Shown: positions 17,254 to 26,135 of the stretch, one piece after another
Position numbering within the stretch: the first letter of the stretch is position 1
How the letters are laid out: every line of letters starts with the position of its first letter
Assembly (NCBI RefSeq): GCF_022369515.1
Contig: NZ_CP059724.1
Span: forward strand, 5,952,001-6,016,000
Length of the DNA stretch: 64,000 nt
Direction of reading: 5' to 3'
From: Paenibacillus sp. 19GGS1-52
GTDB taxonomy: Bacteria; Bacillota; Bacilli; Paenibacillales; Paenibacillaceae
Position numbers and translations under genes: made by a program
The notes under the pieces: generated by a model
What the model saw: the letters and a program-made list of their open reading frames with translations, nothing else
Database searches by the model: none
Told to the model about the DNA's origin: nothing

Positions 17254-17826
17254 ATGGGCAACGAATTCAATAAGACTGAAGCCGATTTTGCATACGAACG
17301 TTACACAAAAACGGGAGATATTCCACCTGAACAGGATATTCCTCTGGATGATTTACGTCCTGTCGGCTCCCTCGAGTCATCACTGACAAGTCATGAGCCC
17401 GTTGGAGCCACCCCGGTTGATTTCGATGGTATCGTCGATGATGGTTCCGATCCAGTGCTGGTGGGCGATAAGTATCTGGCCGCTGATATTGGTCTAAACG
17501 TCCCGGAGTCCGGACTTGGCCGACGGGCCGACCGTGAGGAAAGTATCCTTGCATCTCCAGCGCCGGAGCGGGACGAACTGCTGGAGTCCGATGCGATTCT
17601 GGCTGCTGGAGCAGCCGGATTAGCGGGAGGCAGTATCGATATCGAAGATGAGCCCTTGGAGGATGAAGAAGAATCATTCGAGGATGAGGACGAAGACCTT
17701 CCACTGGAAGATGTTCCTGATGCTGACGACATTGAACCAGATTCAGCAGTTGATCCTGCGTCCCCGCCGATCGATGTTATGCCAGGCATCGACGTATTAA
17801 ACGGCTCACAGGGCGAAGAAGATTAA
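17254..17826 (+). CDS. Highly acidic protein, function unknown
   Basis: 190 residues, no recognised domain. The N-terminal 45 residues look ordered enough to contain a conserved segment (DFAYERYTKTGDIPPEQDIP). The C-terminal third is extremely rich in Asp and Glu (ESFEDEDEDLPLEDVPDADD) and is surely disordered. There is no signal peptide or membrane segment, so it is probably cytoplasmic or spore-associated. GGAGATG precedes the ATG and a strong terminator follows, so it appears to be a single-gene unit. Confidence 0.75.
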   Translation: MGNEFNKTEADFAYERYTKTGDIPPEQDIPLDDLRPVGSLESSLTSHEPVGATPVDFDGIVDDGSDPVLVGDKYLAADIGLNVPESGLGRRADREESILASPAPERDELLESDAILAAGAAGLAGGSIDIEDEPLEDEEESFEDEDEDLPLEDVPDADDIEPDSAVDPASPPIDVMPGIDVLNGSQGEED

Positions 17827-17860
17827 TCACAGATTATGAGTAGACTGCTCCATTAAAATT

Positions 17861-17906
17861 AAAAAAAGCAGTCGGTCTCCGATTATGGAGGCTGACTGCT
17901 TTTTAT
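17861..17906. terminator. Bidirectional terminator between convergent genes
   Basis: Arms AAAAAGCAGTCGGTCTCC and GGAGGCTGACTGCTTTTTA pair around GATTAT with A/T tracts on both sides. It serves the acidic-protein gene (plus) and the MFS gene (minus). Confidence 0.9.
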
Positions 17907-17916
17907 TGTCTATAAC

Positions 17917-19134
17917 CTATTGCTCAACTGTACGTGCGGCTACGATTTGTGCATCCAGCTTACGGGACTTAACCAACAGCGCCGCCACAAGCAGCAGACC
18001 CCCATTGAGGATAAACACCCAGCGTATTGGAATCAACCCACCAAGCAACCCGCCAATAATCGGTCCGGCCATTGTTGCCAGTTGGGTTGCAGCCTGATTA
18101 AGACCAAAGGCTCGACCGCGAAAATTCGGCTCGATAACCTGCACAATCATCGCATTTACGGAGGGAAGCACTCCAGCATAGAACAAGCCATAGGCAAACC
18201 TCAGCACCGCAAACTCCACATATCCGGATACAAAAAACTGCAGAATATTCCCGATACCACCGCCGATAAGCCCAATAAACAAGACCCTCCCAAAGCCTTT
18301 ACGACTTCCTATTCTTCCCCACTGAGGAGCCATAATTACGGTGGCAATGCCCACAGCAGAGAACACGATTCCTGAGCTTAAGGAGGCACTGCTTTTGGAA
18401 ATGCCCATATCCAGCAAATAGATCGGAATTAGTGGCTCCAAAGTCATAACCGAAAAGGTGCTTATCCCCGCTAGCATGACCAATGTAATAAATATCCGAT
18501 TCCGCCTCGCTTCCCTGATATCATCACTTACGTGGGATCTAGGGGCGGAACGGTCGAAATTCTCCTCTTTAGCAAAAAAAGTAGCGATCAGTGCCGAGAC
18601 CAGCACCATAACCGCCGAGAATAAAAAAGCATTACGGTTACCGGAATAATAGCTGACTACACCGCCGATTAACGGACCCAAAATACTACCCGTTGCTCCC
18701 GCTGTAGACATAATACTGAGGGCATAACCCGTCTTATCCTCAGGGGTGTTGGTAGCTACCATCGCAATGGCAGCCGGAACAAAACCGGCCAGCAGACCCT
18801 GAAGCACACGCACGACCAGAAATATGTATGGATCATGCACGAAATAATTGAGCAGATACAAGGCCGCAAGGCTAAATCCGGAGCGGATCAGCATCGGTTT
18901 ACGGCCATATTTATCAGCCAAAGATCCCCAGAAGGGAGAGATCAAGGCACTGGCCAAAAAGGTGATACCAAAACTAATTCCCGACCAAAGCTCCAGATTA
19001 TTTGTTATACCGAGATCATCTGTAAGAAAAATAGAGAGAAATGGAATGGAGATCGTATATGCCATGCTGCAAAAGAAAACGCCTATCCAGAGTACTACCA
19101 GGTTCCGCTTCCATGAAAAATTCAATATGCACAC
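17917..19134 (-). CDS. MFS transporter, DHA1 drug-efflux type
   Basis: 405 residues with about 12 hydrophobic segments and the MFS motif between helices 2 and 3, GSLADKYGRKPML. LGPLIGGVVSYYSG matches the antiporter motif C region (helix 5), and GFVPAAIAMVA is typical of DHA1 proton-driven exporters. Substrate unknown; neighbours give no hint. The start is uncertain: GTG at 19134 lies only 2 nt after GAGAGG, whereas an in-frame TTG at 19125 has 11-nt spacing. Convergent with the acidic-protein gene across a shared terminator. Confidence 0.9.
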   Translation of the reverse strand: MCILNFSWKRNLVVLWIGVFFCSMAYTISIPFLSIFLTDDLGITNNLELWSGISFGITFLASALISPFWGSLADKYGRKPMLIRSGFSLAALYLLNYFVHDPYIFLVVRVLQGLLAGFVPAAIAMVATNTPEDKTGYALSIMSTAGATGSILGPLIGGVVSYYSGNRNAFLFSAVMVLVSALIATFFAKEENFDRSAPRSHVSDDIREARRNRIFITLVMLAGISTFSVMTLEPLIPIYLLDMGISKSSASLSSGIVFSAVGIATVIMAPQWGRIGSRKGFGRVLFIGLIGGGIGNILQFFVSGYVEFAVLRFAYGLFYAGVLPSVNAMIVQVIEPNFRGRAFGLNQAATQLATMAGPIIGGLLGGLIPIRWVFILNGGLLLVAALLVKSRKLDAQIVAARTVEQ

Positions 19135-19294
19135 ATCCTCTCTGCTGTTTTCTCGGAAGCACCCCTATTATTCTAAACCTCTTTTGAAGATGTGCCAATC
19201 CCAAGCAGCCTACCTGTCTTTTGCAAGAAGTAGGACAAAGGAGTTATTATGATAATGACAATGAATTCTTCCACGAAAAAGGAGAGATTGACTA

Positions 19295-19951
19295 GTGAAG
19301 CTTAGACGAACAAAACATGGCATATTTCTGATGATGGTCTGCATACTGCTGGTAGTAGTGGCAGGTTGCGGGAATAAACCGGACAACAGCAATACTGCTA
19401 CGGCAACTGAAGGACTGCCTTCTGCAACGGCTAGCCACCCCATAGTGACTATCGAAATGGATAACGGGAGTATCATTAAGGCTGAACTTTATCCTGAGGT
19501 AGCGCCGAATACGGTGAATAATTTCATCTCTTTAATCCAAAAAGGCTTCTATGACGGCACCATTTTTCATAGAGTGATTCCAGGCATGATGATCCAGGGT
19601 GGTGATCCTGAAGGTACAGGCATGGGTGGCCCGGGTTATAGTATTGCCGGAGAATTCACCAGCAATGGGGTCGTAAATAACCTGCTGCACACGAAGGGGA
19701 TTCTTTCCATGGCGAGAGCTCAGGAGCCCAATACTGGGGGTTCTCAATTCTTTATTATGGCGGACACTTACCCGAGTCTTGATGGAAGCTATGCCGCTTT
19801 CGGCAAAGTCACAGAGGGTCTTGAAGTTGTTGATAGCATTGTGAATCTTCCGCGTGACAGTTCCGACCGGCCAAATCAGCCGCCTGTGATGAAGAAGGTA
19901 ACTGTCGATACTCTAGGCGTCACTTATCCAGAACCAGAGAAGGTACAATAA
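19295..19951 (+). CDS. Lipoprotein peptidyl-prolyl cis-trans isomerase (cyclophilin type)
   Basis: 218 residues. N-terminal signal with lipobox VVAGC (Cys about 26), a short Ser/Thr/Ala linker, then a cyclophilin domain: VAPNTVNNFISL, GFYDGTIFHRVIPGMMIQGG, MARAQEPNTGGSQFFI. It would be anchored on the outer face of the membrane and help fold secreted proteins. Start is GTG at 19295, 8 nt after AAAGGAGAG. Confidence 0.93.
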   Translation: MKLRRTKHGIFLMMVCILLVVVAGCGNKPDNSNTATATEGLPSATASHPIVTIEMDNGSIIKAELYPEVAPNTVNNFISLIQKGFYDGTIFHRVIPGMMIQGGDPEGTGMGGPGYSIAGEFTSNGVVNNLLHTKGILSMARAQEPNTGGSQFFIMADTYPSLDGSYAAFGKVTEGLEVVDSIVNLPRDSSDRPNQPPVMKKVTVDTLGVTYPEPEKVQ

Positions 19952-19996
19952 AGTTCCAGATTCAGAGTCATACAAATATAAGGCTTATACAACAAC

Positions 19997-20049
19997 AAAA
20001 CTCGGCAGCTCTACCGGATCAATTTCCGGATAAGGGCGTGCCGAGTTTT
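19997..20049. terminator. Bidirectional terminator between cyclophilin and leucine dehydrogenase genes
   Basis: AAAACTCGGCA (from 19997) pairs with TGCCGAGTTTT (to about 20048), with a second inner stem CCGGA/TCCGG. T tracts on both strands serve the two convergent genes. Confidence 0.88.
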
Positions 20050-20090
20050 GTATGTAGAGACCTGATATCAAAGGCTATGAAATATATGCG

Positions 20091-21197
20091 CTATCCGCGC
20101 AAGTTTCTTCTACTAAGCGCATGATTCTCATTTTGCAGGAAGGTACTGCGGCTATTCTGAATGGAAGCTATGCGTTCCTGTGCAAGGTGGTCGGCAGCGG
20201 CATAGGAAGGAATCCCATTGGTACGCGAAATCTCTAGGACACGGGTGATGCTATCATAAATCTTCGCCACTTGCTTTAGAGCACGTTCTTTATTATAGCC
20301 GTTTAGTTCATCGGCAATATTGATTACCCCGCCTGCATTAATCACGTAATCGGGTGCATAAACGATCCCCATTTGATGCAGAGTATCACCATGCCGCGGT
20401 TCTTTCAGCTGGTTGTTAGCCGCACCAGCGACAACTTTTGCCTTTAGGAGTGGAAGTGATACATCGTTGATTGTTGCCCCAAGTGCACAAGGAGCATAAA
20501 TATCACAGTTCACACCCACGATATCAGCAGGATCAACGGCCGTTGCACCAAAAGCCTCTACGGCACGATTTACGGCTTCCTTGTTAATATCTGTTACGAT
20601 AAGCTGGGCGCCCTCTTCATGTAGATATTTGCACAGCGTATAAGCTACATTCCCCACACCTTGAACAGCAACGGTCTTGCCTTCCAGCAAATCACTACCA
20701 AAGGCCACTTTGGCCGCTGCCTTCATCCCCATATATACGCCATAAGCCGTTGCTGGAGAAGGATTGCCTGAGGAGCCGTAGCTAGGTGAAGTTCCAGTAA
20801 CATAATCAGTCTCCTGATAAATAATGTTCATATCCTCTTCGGTGGTGCCAACATCTTCAGCCGTAATATAACGGCCGTTCAAGCCTTGTATGTATCTTCC
20901 AAAGGCACGGAGCATAGCCTCATTCTTGTCTTTTTTGGGGTCCCCAATAATAACTGTTTTCCCACCGCCCAAGTTCAGCCCAGATATAGCATTCTTGTAT
21001 GTCATACCTTTCGCCAATCGAAGCGCGTCTACAATAGCTTCTTCTTCGGTAGCATAAGTCCACATCCGTGTTCCACCTAGTGCGGGGCCTAGTGTCGTGT
21101 CATGAATCGCGATGATCGCCTTTAATCCTGATGCCTTATCCTGACAAAACAATAGTTCCTCATAATCGTCCCGCTCCATTGCCGCAAACAATTCCAT
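20091..21197 (-). CDS. bcd: Leucine (branched-chain amino acid) dehydrogenase
   Basis: 368 residues, the usual size for NAD-dependent leucine/valine dehydrogenase of Bacillales. The glycine-rich Lys motif LNLGGGKTVIIGDPKK, the upstream Lys in RLAKGMTYKNAISGL, and the nucleotide-binding VAVQGVGNVAYTLCKYLHEEG are all present. It reversibly deaminates Leu, Ile and Val to their keto acids, feeding branched-chain fatty acid synthesis. The usual branched-chain keto acid dehydrogenase genes are not adjacent, so here it is a stand-alone gene. Confidence 0.93.
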   Translation of the reverse strand: MELFAAMERDDYEELLFCQDKASGLKAIIAIHDTTLGPALGGTRMWTYATEEEAIVDALRLAKGMTYKNAISGLNLGGGKTVIIGDPKKDKNEAMLRAFGRYIQGLNGRYITAEDVGTTEEDMNIIYQETDYVTGTSPSYGSSGNPSPATAYGVYMGMKAAAKVAFGSDLLEGKTVAVQGVGNVAYTLCKYLHEEGAQLIVTDINKEAVNRAVEAFGATAVDPADIVGVNCDIYAPCALGATINDVSLPLLKAKVVAGAANNQLKEPRHGDTLHQMGIVYAPDYVINAGGVINIADELNGYNKERALKQVAKIYDSITRVLEISRTNGIPSYAAADHLAQERIASIQNSRSTFLQNENHALSRRNLRG

Positions 21198-21386
21198 TTC
21201 TCCAATTCTCCTGTCTCTTATCTATCTTTAATGTTATGTTTCATAACAAAGCTAGTATATGCAGACACAATTGTCAACATAATTTGTGCTTCCACTGTAA
21301 AATTTATGTATAATCTATTTGAAATTCACTATAATCTAACTTCTATTGTTAGAAATATAGCATGGCAATTTGTGCACGTTAGAATT
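21198..21386. other. Noncoding region upstream of leucine dehydrogenase gene
   Basis: AT-rich. On the minus strand a TTGACA occurs (near 21272) with TATACT and TAGCTT downstream, but spacing to neither fits a standard promoter well. No gene seen. Confidence 0.35.
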
Positions 21387-21436
21387 CTCTCCCATATTGA
21401 GTTGCACAAGCAACGATTATGGGAGAGTTTATTTTA
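21387..21436 (+). terminator. Terminator-like hairpin, plus orientation
   Basis: CTCTCCCAT and ATGGGAGAG pair, with an inner GTTGC/GCAAC stem, followed by TTTATTTTA on the plus strand. No plus-strand gene ends just before it, so its client is unclear; it may also act on the minus-strand gene at 21468. Confidence 0.6.
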
Positions 21437-21467
21437 ATGTGAGCAGCTTGTCATTCTACGTCCCAGC

Positions 21468-21794
21468 TCATTCCCAATATTGATCCGGTCGATACTCAAT
21501 CTCCGATTGCACCGATAGCGTTAGCCGCTGTGCGGATTCATCATAGATAACCGGATTATCGCCGACATAATACCAATGTTTAATAATAGGTCCGCCTTGC
21601 GGTTCTTCGAAGCGGAATACATTCAGCTCGGACTTGAGTTCCACCACCGCCGCTCCTTTGTCTGCAGATACGCCATTTATAGTTACCAGCGTAAGCTCAC
21701 CAGCATGATCAAAGGTATACGTTAGCCCGTCAGTGCTGCTAATCAGCAAACGTCCAGTTACGGAGTGTTTAACCAACACTCTCTCCTGCGCCAT
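21468..21794 (-). CDS. Conserved-looking hypothetical protein
   Basis: 108 residues, mostly predicted beta strands, starting MAQERVLVKHSVTGRLLISS and ending with an acidic/aromatic tail (RPDQYWE). No signal peptide, membrane segment or known motif. AGGAGG lies 7 nt before the ATG at 21794; two upstream in-frame ATGs lack a ribosome binding site at the right distance. It lies just downstream of the pirin gene on the same strand. Confidence 0.65.
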   Translation of the reverse strand: MAQERVLVKHSVTGRLLISSTDGLTYTFDHAGELTLVTINGVSADKGAAVVELKSELNVFRFEEPQGGPIIKHWYYVGDNPVIYDESAQRLTLSVQSEIEYRPDQYWE

Positions 21795-21892
21795 TTTCAT
21801 TCCTCCTACAAGTTTTGTTAGCAACCGCTTCATTGAATTACTTCGAACAAAACTACTTCGGAAGCATATGCTTAGTTTTGTTAGCCTCTACT

Positions 21893-22594
21893 TCAAGGTA
21901 AATCGATCAGCATGACAAGAGCAGCCTCCGAGGCGACAAGCTTAAGCTCGCTGATCTCGGTGATGCGTACCGAATCACCCGGATGCAGCACAGTATTCTC
22001 GTCTATCACTATCTCCCCTTCGACAAGATATATAAATATGCGTCTTCCGGCCTCCTGGTTAAATACCAGTTCTTGTCCCATGTCCAAACGACCTAGATAA
22101 ATTGTCATGTCCTGGCCAATATCGACAACCTCTTCCGAGCTTTCAGCAGCGACAACCGGCAGCAGTTTCCCCTTTAGTTTGGCTGGATCGAACCGGCCTG
22201 TGGCATAGGATGGCGCAGTGCCACGTGTTCTGGGCATGAACCAGAGCTGCAGCAGACGTACAGGTTCATCTTCCGAAGGATTATGCTCTGTATGGATCGC
22301 TCCCGTACCCGCCGACATTCGTTGAATGCCACCGAAGGTTGTTTCCACTACATTCCCTAAATTATCTTCATGCCGAAGCCTTCCCGACAGAACAATAGAG
22401 ACAATCTCCATGTCACTATGTGGATGGGCACCAAAACCTCTACCCGGAAATATGGTGTCATCGTTACAGACCCGCATCGGCCCAAAAGCCGTATTATCAG
22501 GATCATAGAAATCCCCGAATGAGAAGACATGACTGCCCTTTAGCCAGCCGTGGTCAAAGCGATGCGCTGAGTCAGCGGTATATAATTGAATCAT
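21893..22594 (-). CDS. Pirin-family bicupin protein (YhaK-like)
   Basis: 233 residues. The pirin N-terminal cupin is clear: RFDHGWLKGSHVFSFGDF, GFGAHPHSDMEIVSIVLSG and GTGAIHTEHNP, with the His/Glu metal ligands in place. The C-terminal cupin is shorter. Family members bind iron or other metals; some oxidise quercetin, others act as redox-sensing proteins. The exact role cannot be read. AAGGAGGGGATTCC precedes the ATG. Confidence 0.9.
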   Translation of the reverse strand: MIQLYTADSAHRFDHGWLKGSHVFSFGDFYDPDNTAFGPMRVCNDDTIFPGRGFGAHPHSDMEIVSIVLSGRLRHEDNLGNVVETTFGGIQRMSAGTGAIHTEHNPSEDEPVRLLQLWFMPRTRGTAPSYATGRFDPAKLKGKLLPVVAAESSEEVVDIGQDMTIYLGRLDMGQELVFNQEAGRRIFIYLVEGEIVIDENTVLHPGDSVRITEISELKLVASEAALVMLIDLP

Positions 22595-22693
22595 GGAATC
22601 CCCTCCTTGTCATGGTCAGAACAGTATGGCTTCAATGAATTTAGTAGTCCTAGAAATATTGTAGCAGAAAGCACAAGAAAACAAAAAATTACG

Positions 22694-22788
22694 CAAGAAG
22701 AAACGGCTTCGCCGTCCTTTTAGGGATGGCATCCGTTTCTTCGAGAAATATAAGGATAAGTTATCGTGTGACACATATAAATTCTTAT
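22694..22788. repeat. Dispersed intergenic repeat, copy B
   Basis: Inverted relative to copy A. It has a hairpin arm (AAACGGCTTCGCCGTCC ... GGCATCCGTTTCTT) followed by the core ATATAAGGATAAGTTATCG and ACATATAAATTCTTAT. A second, similar hairpin arm (22795-22843, AAACGGCATCACCGTCC ... GCGGCATCCGTTTCTC) follows directly, so the hairpin module is duplicated. Confidence 0.8.
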
Positions 22789-22794
22789 CTTTCA

Positions 22795-22843
22795 AAAAGA
22801 AACGGCATCACCGTCCTTTAGGTAGCGGCATCCGTTTCTCGCA
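22795..22843. repeat. Second hairpin module of the intergenic repeat
   Basis: Nearly the same as the hairpin arm at 22697-22742 and able to fold on itself (GAAACGG ... CCGTTTC). It lacks the AT-rich core. Downstream lies an A/G-rich tract of AATAGAAAAAGAATAG type (22847-22876). Confidence 0.7.
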
Positions 22844-22885
22844 CAAATAATAGAAAAAGAATAGAAAGAATAGAATGAACAAATA

Positions 22886-23342
22886 TTAAGCCTGAAATCC
22901 ATTCCAATAGGTTACATCTTCCAGTGGCAGTCTGATACTCGGGCGGCCTTCAGCCGCTGCTTTACCAAGTGCAATCAACATTACGGGTACATAGCGCTGC
23001 GGAATTTCAAACAGTTCCAGAAAAGCCTCGACATTATAGCCACCCATCGGCACCGTGTCGTACCCTCTTGCTTTTGCCGCCAGCATTAACTGCATGGAGA
23101 TTAACCCACCGTCCACCAGCCCAATACTCTTAAGTCTCTCCGGACTAAAGCTGGAGTACGCATTATAAGTGTTCTTGGCAATTGTATCCCCAACTTCCGG
23201 TGTTACGTAGCCAGCTGCTTGGGCATGGGCATAGATAGTCTCAACGTTCCGGTAGGCCTCCTGATCACCAAGAACTGCAATGACAGCCGATGCATCTATA
23301 ATCTGTTGCTGATTCTCATCCCCTGTATTCTGGGTCTTAAAC
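22886..23342 (-). pseudogene. 5'-truncated nitroreductase gene
   Basis: The frame from an upstream stop (TAG at 23343-23345) encodes a nitroreductase lacking its N-terminus. It runs TQNTGDENQQQIIDASAVIA, then VLGDQEAYRNVETIYAHAQA, and ends with PRSIRLPLEDVTYWNGF-type sequence (RPSIRLPLEDVTYWNGFQA). Full-length relatives carry about 60-70 more residues, including the FMN-binding Arg/Ser segment near the start. No start codon with a ribosome binding site exists at the junction; only internal GTG/ATG codons (for example GTG at 23116) could start a short protein. A deletion of about 200 bp would explain it. An assembly or sequencing error is possible. Confidence 0.75.
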
Positions 23343-23473
23343 TAGATAGTTAACTGTAAAAACGCATTAAAATTAATTCTATGAACTTACTTGGTTTTAA
23401 TGCACATAGTATAATTTAATCAACCAGATGCTGTCAATATCTTCCTTGTCAATCAGATCACCAAGCGTATATC

Positions 23474-23522
23474 AAAAAAAGAGCCCCTCCGCAATCATCA
23501 AATGATCTTGGTAAGGGCTCTA
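23474..23522 (-). terminator. Terminator after ppaC
   Basis: On the minus strand AGAGCCC and GGGGCTCT pair around a second inner stem, followed by seven T. It lies about 20 bp beyond the pyrophosphatase stop. Confidence 0.88.
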
Positions 23523-23542
23523 CTTATAAATTCAAATCTTCC

Positions 23543-24475
23543 TTACAGCTTCGCCATCGTCTCGGTAAGAATCGGTACGATCTGCGATTTGCGGGAAACC
23601 ACGCCTTTAAGGATGGCTTTATTATCGTCAAGCTTCACATTGTAGGCCTGTTCCACTGCGCCTGCATTACGTCCCAGAGCCAGTCCAACTGAATCGTTGT
23701 TCAGAATATCTGTAACGACGAACAAGAACAGATCCAAGCCCTTTTCATCAATAATGGAAGTAAGTGCAGCTTCCAGTTCGACTTGCTTGGAGAGTACATC
23801 GTTAACGTCCACCGCATTCACTTGCGCGATTTCGACTTTGTAAGCGCCCATCTTGAATTCCTTGGCATCGAGTGAAACGAGTTGGGCAATCGTCTTGTCG
23901 CTAAGATCAGCACCTGCTTTGAGCAAGGCCAATCCGTAGGTTTCAGCATCTACGCCAGCGATTTCCGCCAGCTCACGTGCTGCAGCTACATCTTCTGGTG
24001 TGCAGGTTGGTGATTTGAACAGCAAGGAATCGGAAATGATTGCGGAGAGCATCAGACCAGCGATTTCCTTAGGAATAGCGACTCCGTTTTCTTTATACAG
24101 CTTATTAAGGATTGTAGCTGTACATCCTACAGGCTCAGCACGGTAGTATAGTGGATGAGAAGTCTCAAAGTTAGCGATCCGGTGGTGATCAATAACTTCC
24201 ACTACACGTACTTGATCAATATCATTCGCGCTTTGTTGGCGTTCATTATGGTCAACGAGAATAACCTGTTTCACTTCAGCGGCTACGTTCTCTACCAGAC
24301 GTGGAGCTTGTACTCCAAAGTGATCCAGTGCAAATTGTGTTTCCCCACTAACGTCTCCCAGACGAACCGGCTCAGCATCCCAGCCTAGTTCTTTCTTAAG
24401 TGCAGCATAAGCTATTGCCGAGCAAATTGTATCCGTATCCGGATTTTTGTGACCAAAGACCAATGTTTTTTCCAT
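23543..24475 (-). CDS. ppaC: Manganese-dependent inorganic pyrophosphatase (DHH family)
   Basis: About 310 residues, typical for family II pyrophosphatase. Metal-binding motifs are in order: GHKNPDTDTICSAIA, LVDHNE and the DHH signature in VIDHHRIANF. The C-terminal DHHA2-like domain contains GRNAG and ends VSRKSQIVPIL, where the Arg-Lys pair binds substrate. It hydrolyses PPi to drive biosynthesis. AGGAGATTGGAA precedes the ATG at 24475; the TTG two codons earlier is less likely. Confidence 0.95.
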   Translation of the reverse strand: MEKTLVFGHKNPDTDTICSAIAYAALKKELGWDAEPVRLGDVSGETQFALDHFGVQAPRLVENVAAEVKQVILVDHNERQQSANDIDQVRVVEVIDHHRIANFETSHPLYYRAEPVGCTATILNKLYKENGVAIPKEIAGLMLSAIISDSLLFKSPTCTPEDVAAARELAEIAGVDAETYGLALLKAGADLSDKTIAQLVSLDAKEFKMGAYKVEIAQVNAVDVNDVLSKQVELEAALTSIIDEKGLDLFLFVVTDILNNDSVGLALGRNAGAVEQAYNVKLDDNKAILKGVVSRKSQIVPILTETMAKL

Positions 24476-24558
24476 TTCCAATCTCCTTACTATGTTTTAT
24501 GTGAGAATAATATACCATACATTGATAGGGTCTAGCCAGAATGAGGATACACCCATGC

Positions 24559-25674
24559 TTATTTCTCATCTCCACCCTCGCGAATAAGCAGCTGGCCCAG
24601 CCTTTCCGAGAGAGTACCTCCACCCACAAGTGATACATTCCCGACCTTCTCACTTATTTTCTCCAGAAACTCAAGCTCCTTGAGGCGATACAATGTTTTG
24701 TTCTCATCCATCAGCTTGGCTGTATTTAACAAGCTGCGGGTAGACGCTGTTTCCTCACGCCGGGTAATCAGGTTGGCCTGCGCCTTCTTTTCCGCCAGCA
24801 GCACCGTATTGAGAATATCCTTGACCTCTCCCGGTAAAATAATATCCTTCACTCCGGCCGAATGGAACAAAACGCCGTAGCCTTCACTCTGTTCCTGTAG
24901 CCGCGAGAGTACAAAAGTACCTACCTCCTGCTTCATCCGCAATAAATCGTCCAGCTTCAGGCTACCGACATATTCCCGCAGCACCAGTTGCAGGCTGATA
25001 TAAATCTGCTCCTCCACCGACTTAATCTGCAGCACACGCAGAGGATTTGTGATTGAATATTGGCATACAAAATTGAGTCTTAAAGAAACCTTGTCTTCCG
25101 TAAGCATCTCCTGCCCCGTCATATCCATCTGCTGCTGGCGCAGGTCTACCTTCTGCACGGCCACCTTGATAGGCCCTTTCCAGAAATCATATTTGCCTGG
25201 CGGCAGCTCCCGCTGCTGCACATTATTGAAGTACAGAATGCCCACTTCGTTAAAAGCCACCTCAAAAGTCTGTATGTAATTTGAGATCCGCGTCAGTATA
25301 GAACGGTTAATCTCCGTAAACAGCTCCGGCTGGCGAATGTCGGCCCGTTGGAACTGATGATCTCTCTGCTTGTTCCAGAACGCGTATTTGCCGGGAGTGA
25401 GCAGAGCTTTGAATCTCCCATCTTCATAATGCAGCACATATTCATCATCAAGCACATCTATAATCTGCAGATCGCGCAGCAGAATTTCGTCATGCAGGAA
25501 TCCATTTATTTCTTTACCAGGTACAGAAAAAGGCTGATTCAGACTCAGCTTTACCACATGTTGTTCACCAAACGGAGCTAACCAGTATGATCCTGGTTCC
25601 AAATATTTGTCGTAGCTGCCTTTCTTAAACAAGAGTCCTCGTTCTTCAGCAGTAATTGTTATTTTAGTTAACAT
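24559..25674 (-). CDS. Slipin/SPFH (band 7) domain protein
   Basis: 371 residues. A repeated beta-rich N-terminal part (LLFKKGSYDKYLEPGSYWL and later LPPGKYDFWKGPIK) precedes the band-7 domain (VQKVDLRQQQMDMTGQEMLT, then DKVSLRLNFVCQYSI), and a helical C-terminus (LLAEKKAQANLITRREETAS) is typical of SPFH oligomerisation. There is no obvious N-terminal membrane helix, so association with membrane may be peripheral. AGGAGGAAGCT precedes the ATG at 25674. It lies downstream of rtcB and a tRNA-like segment on the same strand. SPFH proteins are recurrent neighbours of RtcB ligases in bacteria, which suggests a linked RNA-damage role. Confidence 0.82.
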   Translation of the reverse strand: MLTKITITAEERGLLFKKGSYDKYLEPGSYWLAPFGEQHVVKLSLNQPFSVPGKEINGFLHDEILLRDLQIIDVLDDEYVLHYEDGRFKALLTPGKYAFWNKQRDHQFQRADIRQPELFTEINRSILTRISNYIQTFEVAFNEVGILYFNNVQQRELPPGKYDFWKGPIKVAVQKVDLRQQQMDMTGQEMLTEDKVSLRLNFVCQYSITNPLRVLQIKSVEEQIYISLQLVLREYVGSLKLDDLLRMKQEVGTFVLSRLQEQSEGYGVLFHSAGVKDIILPGEVKDILNTVLLAEKKAQANLITRREETASTRSLLNTAKLMDENKTLYRLKELEFLEKISEKVGNVSLVGGGTLSERLGQLLIREGGDEK

Positions 25675-25989
25675 AGCTTCCTCCTGGTTCACCTGAATAT
25701 CGACCCTGTCCACGGAAATCCTTCCGGCAGCGGCAGCGGAGCCGGTCTTAAGGAGCATGGCAGGCACGGAAATCTTGTAGGGCTAGCGCTGCCGAATACA
25801 AGCCCCACTTCAGGCCTGCCTTGTAGCAGCGATATTCCATTACAGAATTTCGGCTCATTCATACCCCGGTATCCGCCGTCTGCAAAGCTGCGCTTCTCAG
25901 TGCACGCCAGAAAGGACGCGCTAAGGATTTCCGTCAAAGGGTCTTGTGTCCATTTCACAGTCTCGAATTAAATCGAGTAACTTTGCCAA
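25675..25989. other. Spacer between tRNA-like element and slipin gene
   Basis: About 315 bp without a convincing gene. An 89-codon frame on the minus strand lacks a ribosome binding site and shows biased, Pro/Arg-rich composition. A hairpin CTCGA-TTTAAT-TCGAG (25963-25978) is present without a following T tract. It is probably a transcribed spacer or part of a longer noncoding RNA. Confidence 0.45.
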
Positions 25990-26126
25990 AGATCGCTCAT
26001 CAGACGATTGGGGAATCGAACCCCTGAATGGATAAGCTCCAAATCTGCTGCAGCATACCCTGTCATAGAATGACGGGCACTGTGGGACCAGAGAAATCCA
26101 CACTCAGCAGACAGCTTGGAAACAAA
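25990..26126 (-). ncRNA. Candidate tRNA-like noncoding RNA between rtcB and the slipin gene
   Basis: On the minus strand a canonical T-arm hairpin, GGGG-TTCGATT-CCCC (26024 to 26010), carries an exact tRNA T-loop. Just upstream, an outer stem pairs AAGCT..TCTGCTG (26117-26105) with CAGCAGA..AGCTT (26050-26034) and encloses two hairpins, one of them CCCGTCAT-TCT-ATGACAGGG. The whole is cloverleaf-like but has no clear acceptor stem or anticodon arm, so it is not an ordinary tRNA. A TATAAT (26136-26141) lies just upstream with a poor -35. tRNA-like RNAs linked to RNA-repair genes are known elsewhere, which fits its place beside rtcB. The fold was done by eye. Confidence 0.45.
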
Positions 26127-26135
26127 CCCATATCT

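Noticed and set aside
25689..25958. 89-codon minus-strand frame between the tRNA-like element and the slipin gene
   Set aside because: No ribosome binding site, biased composition and no recognisable family; more likely spacer.
25990..26126. Ordinary tRNA gene
   Set aside because: The T-arm is canonical, but no matching acceptor stem or convincing anticodon arm can be drawn.
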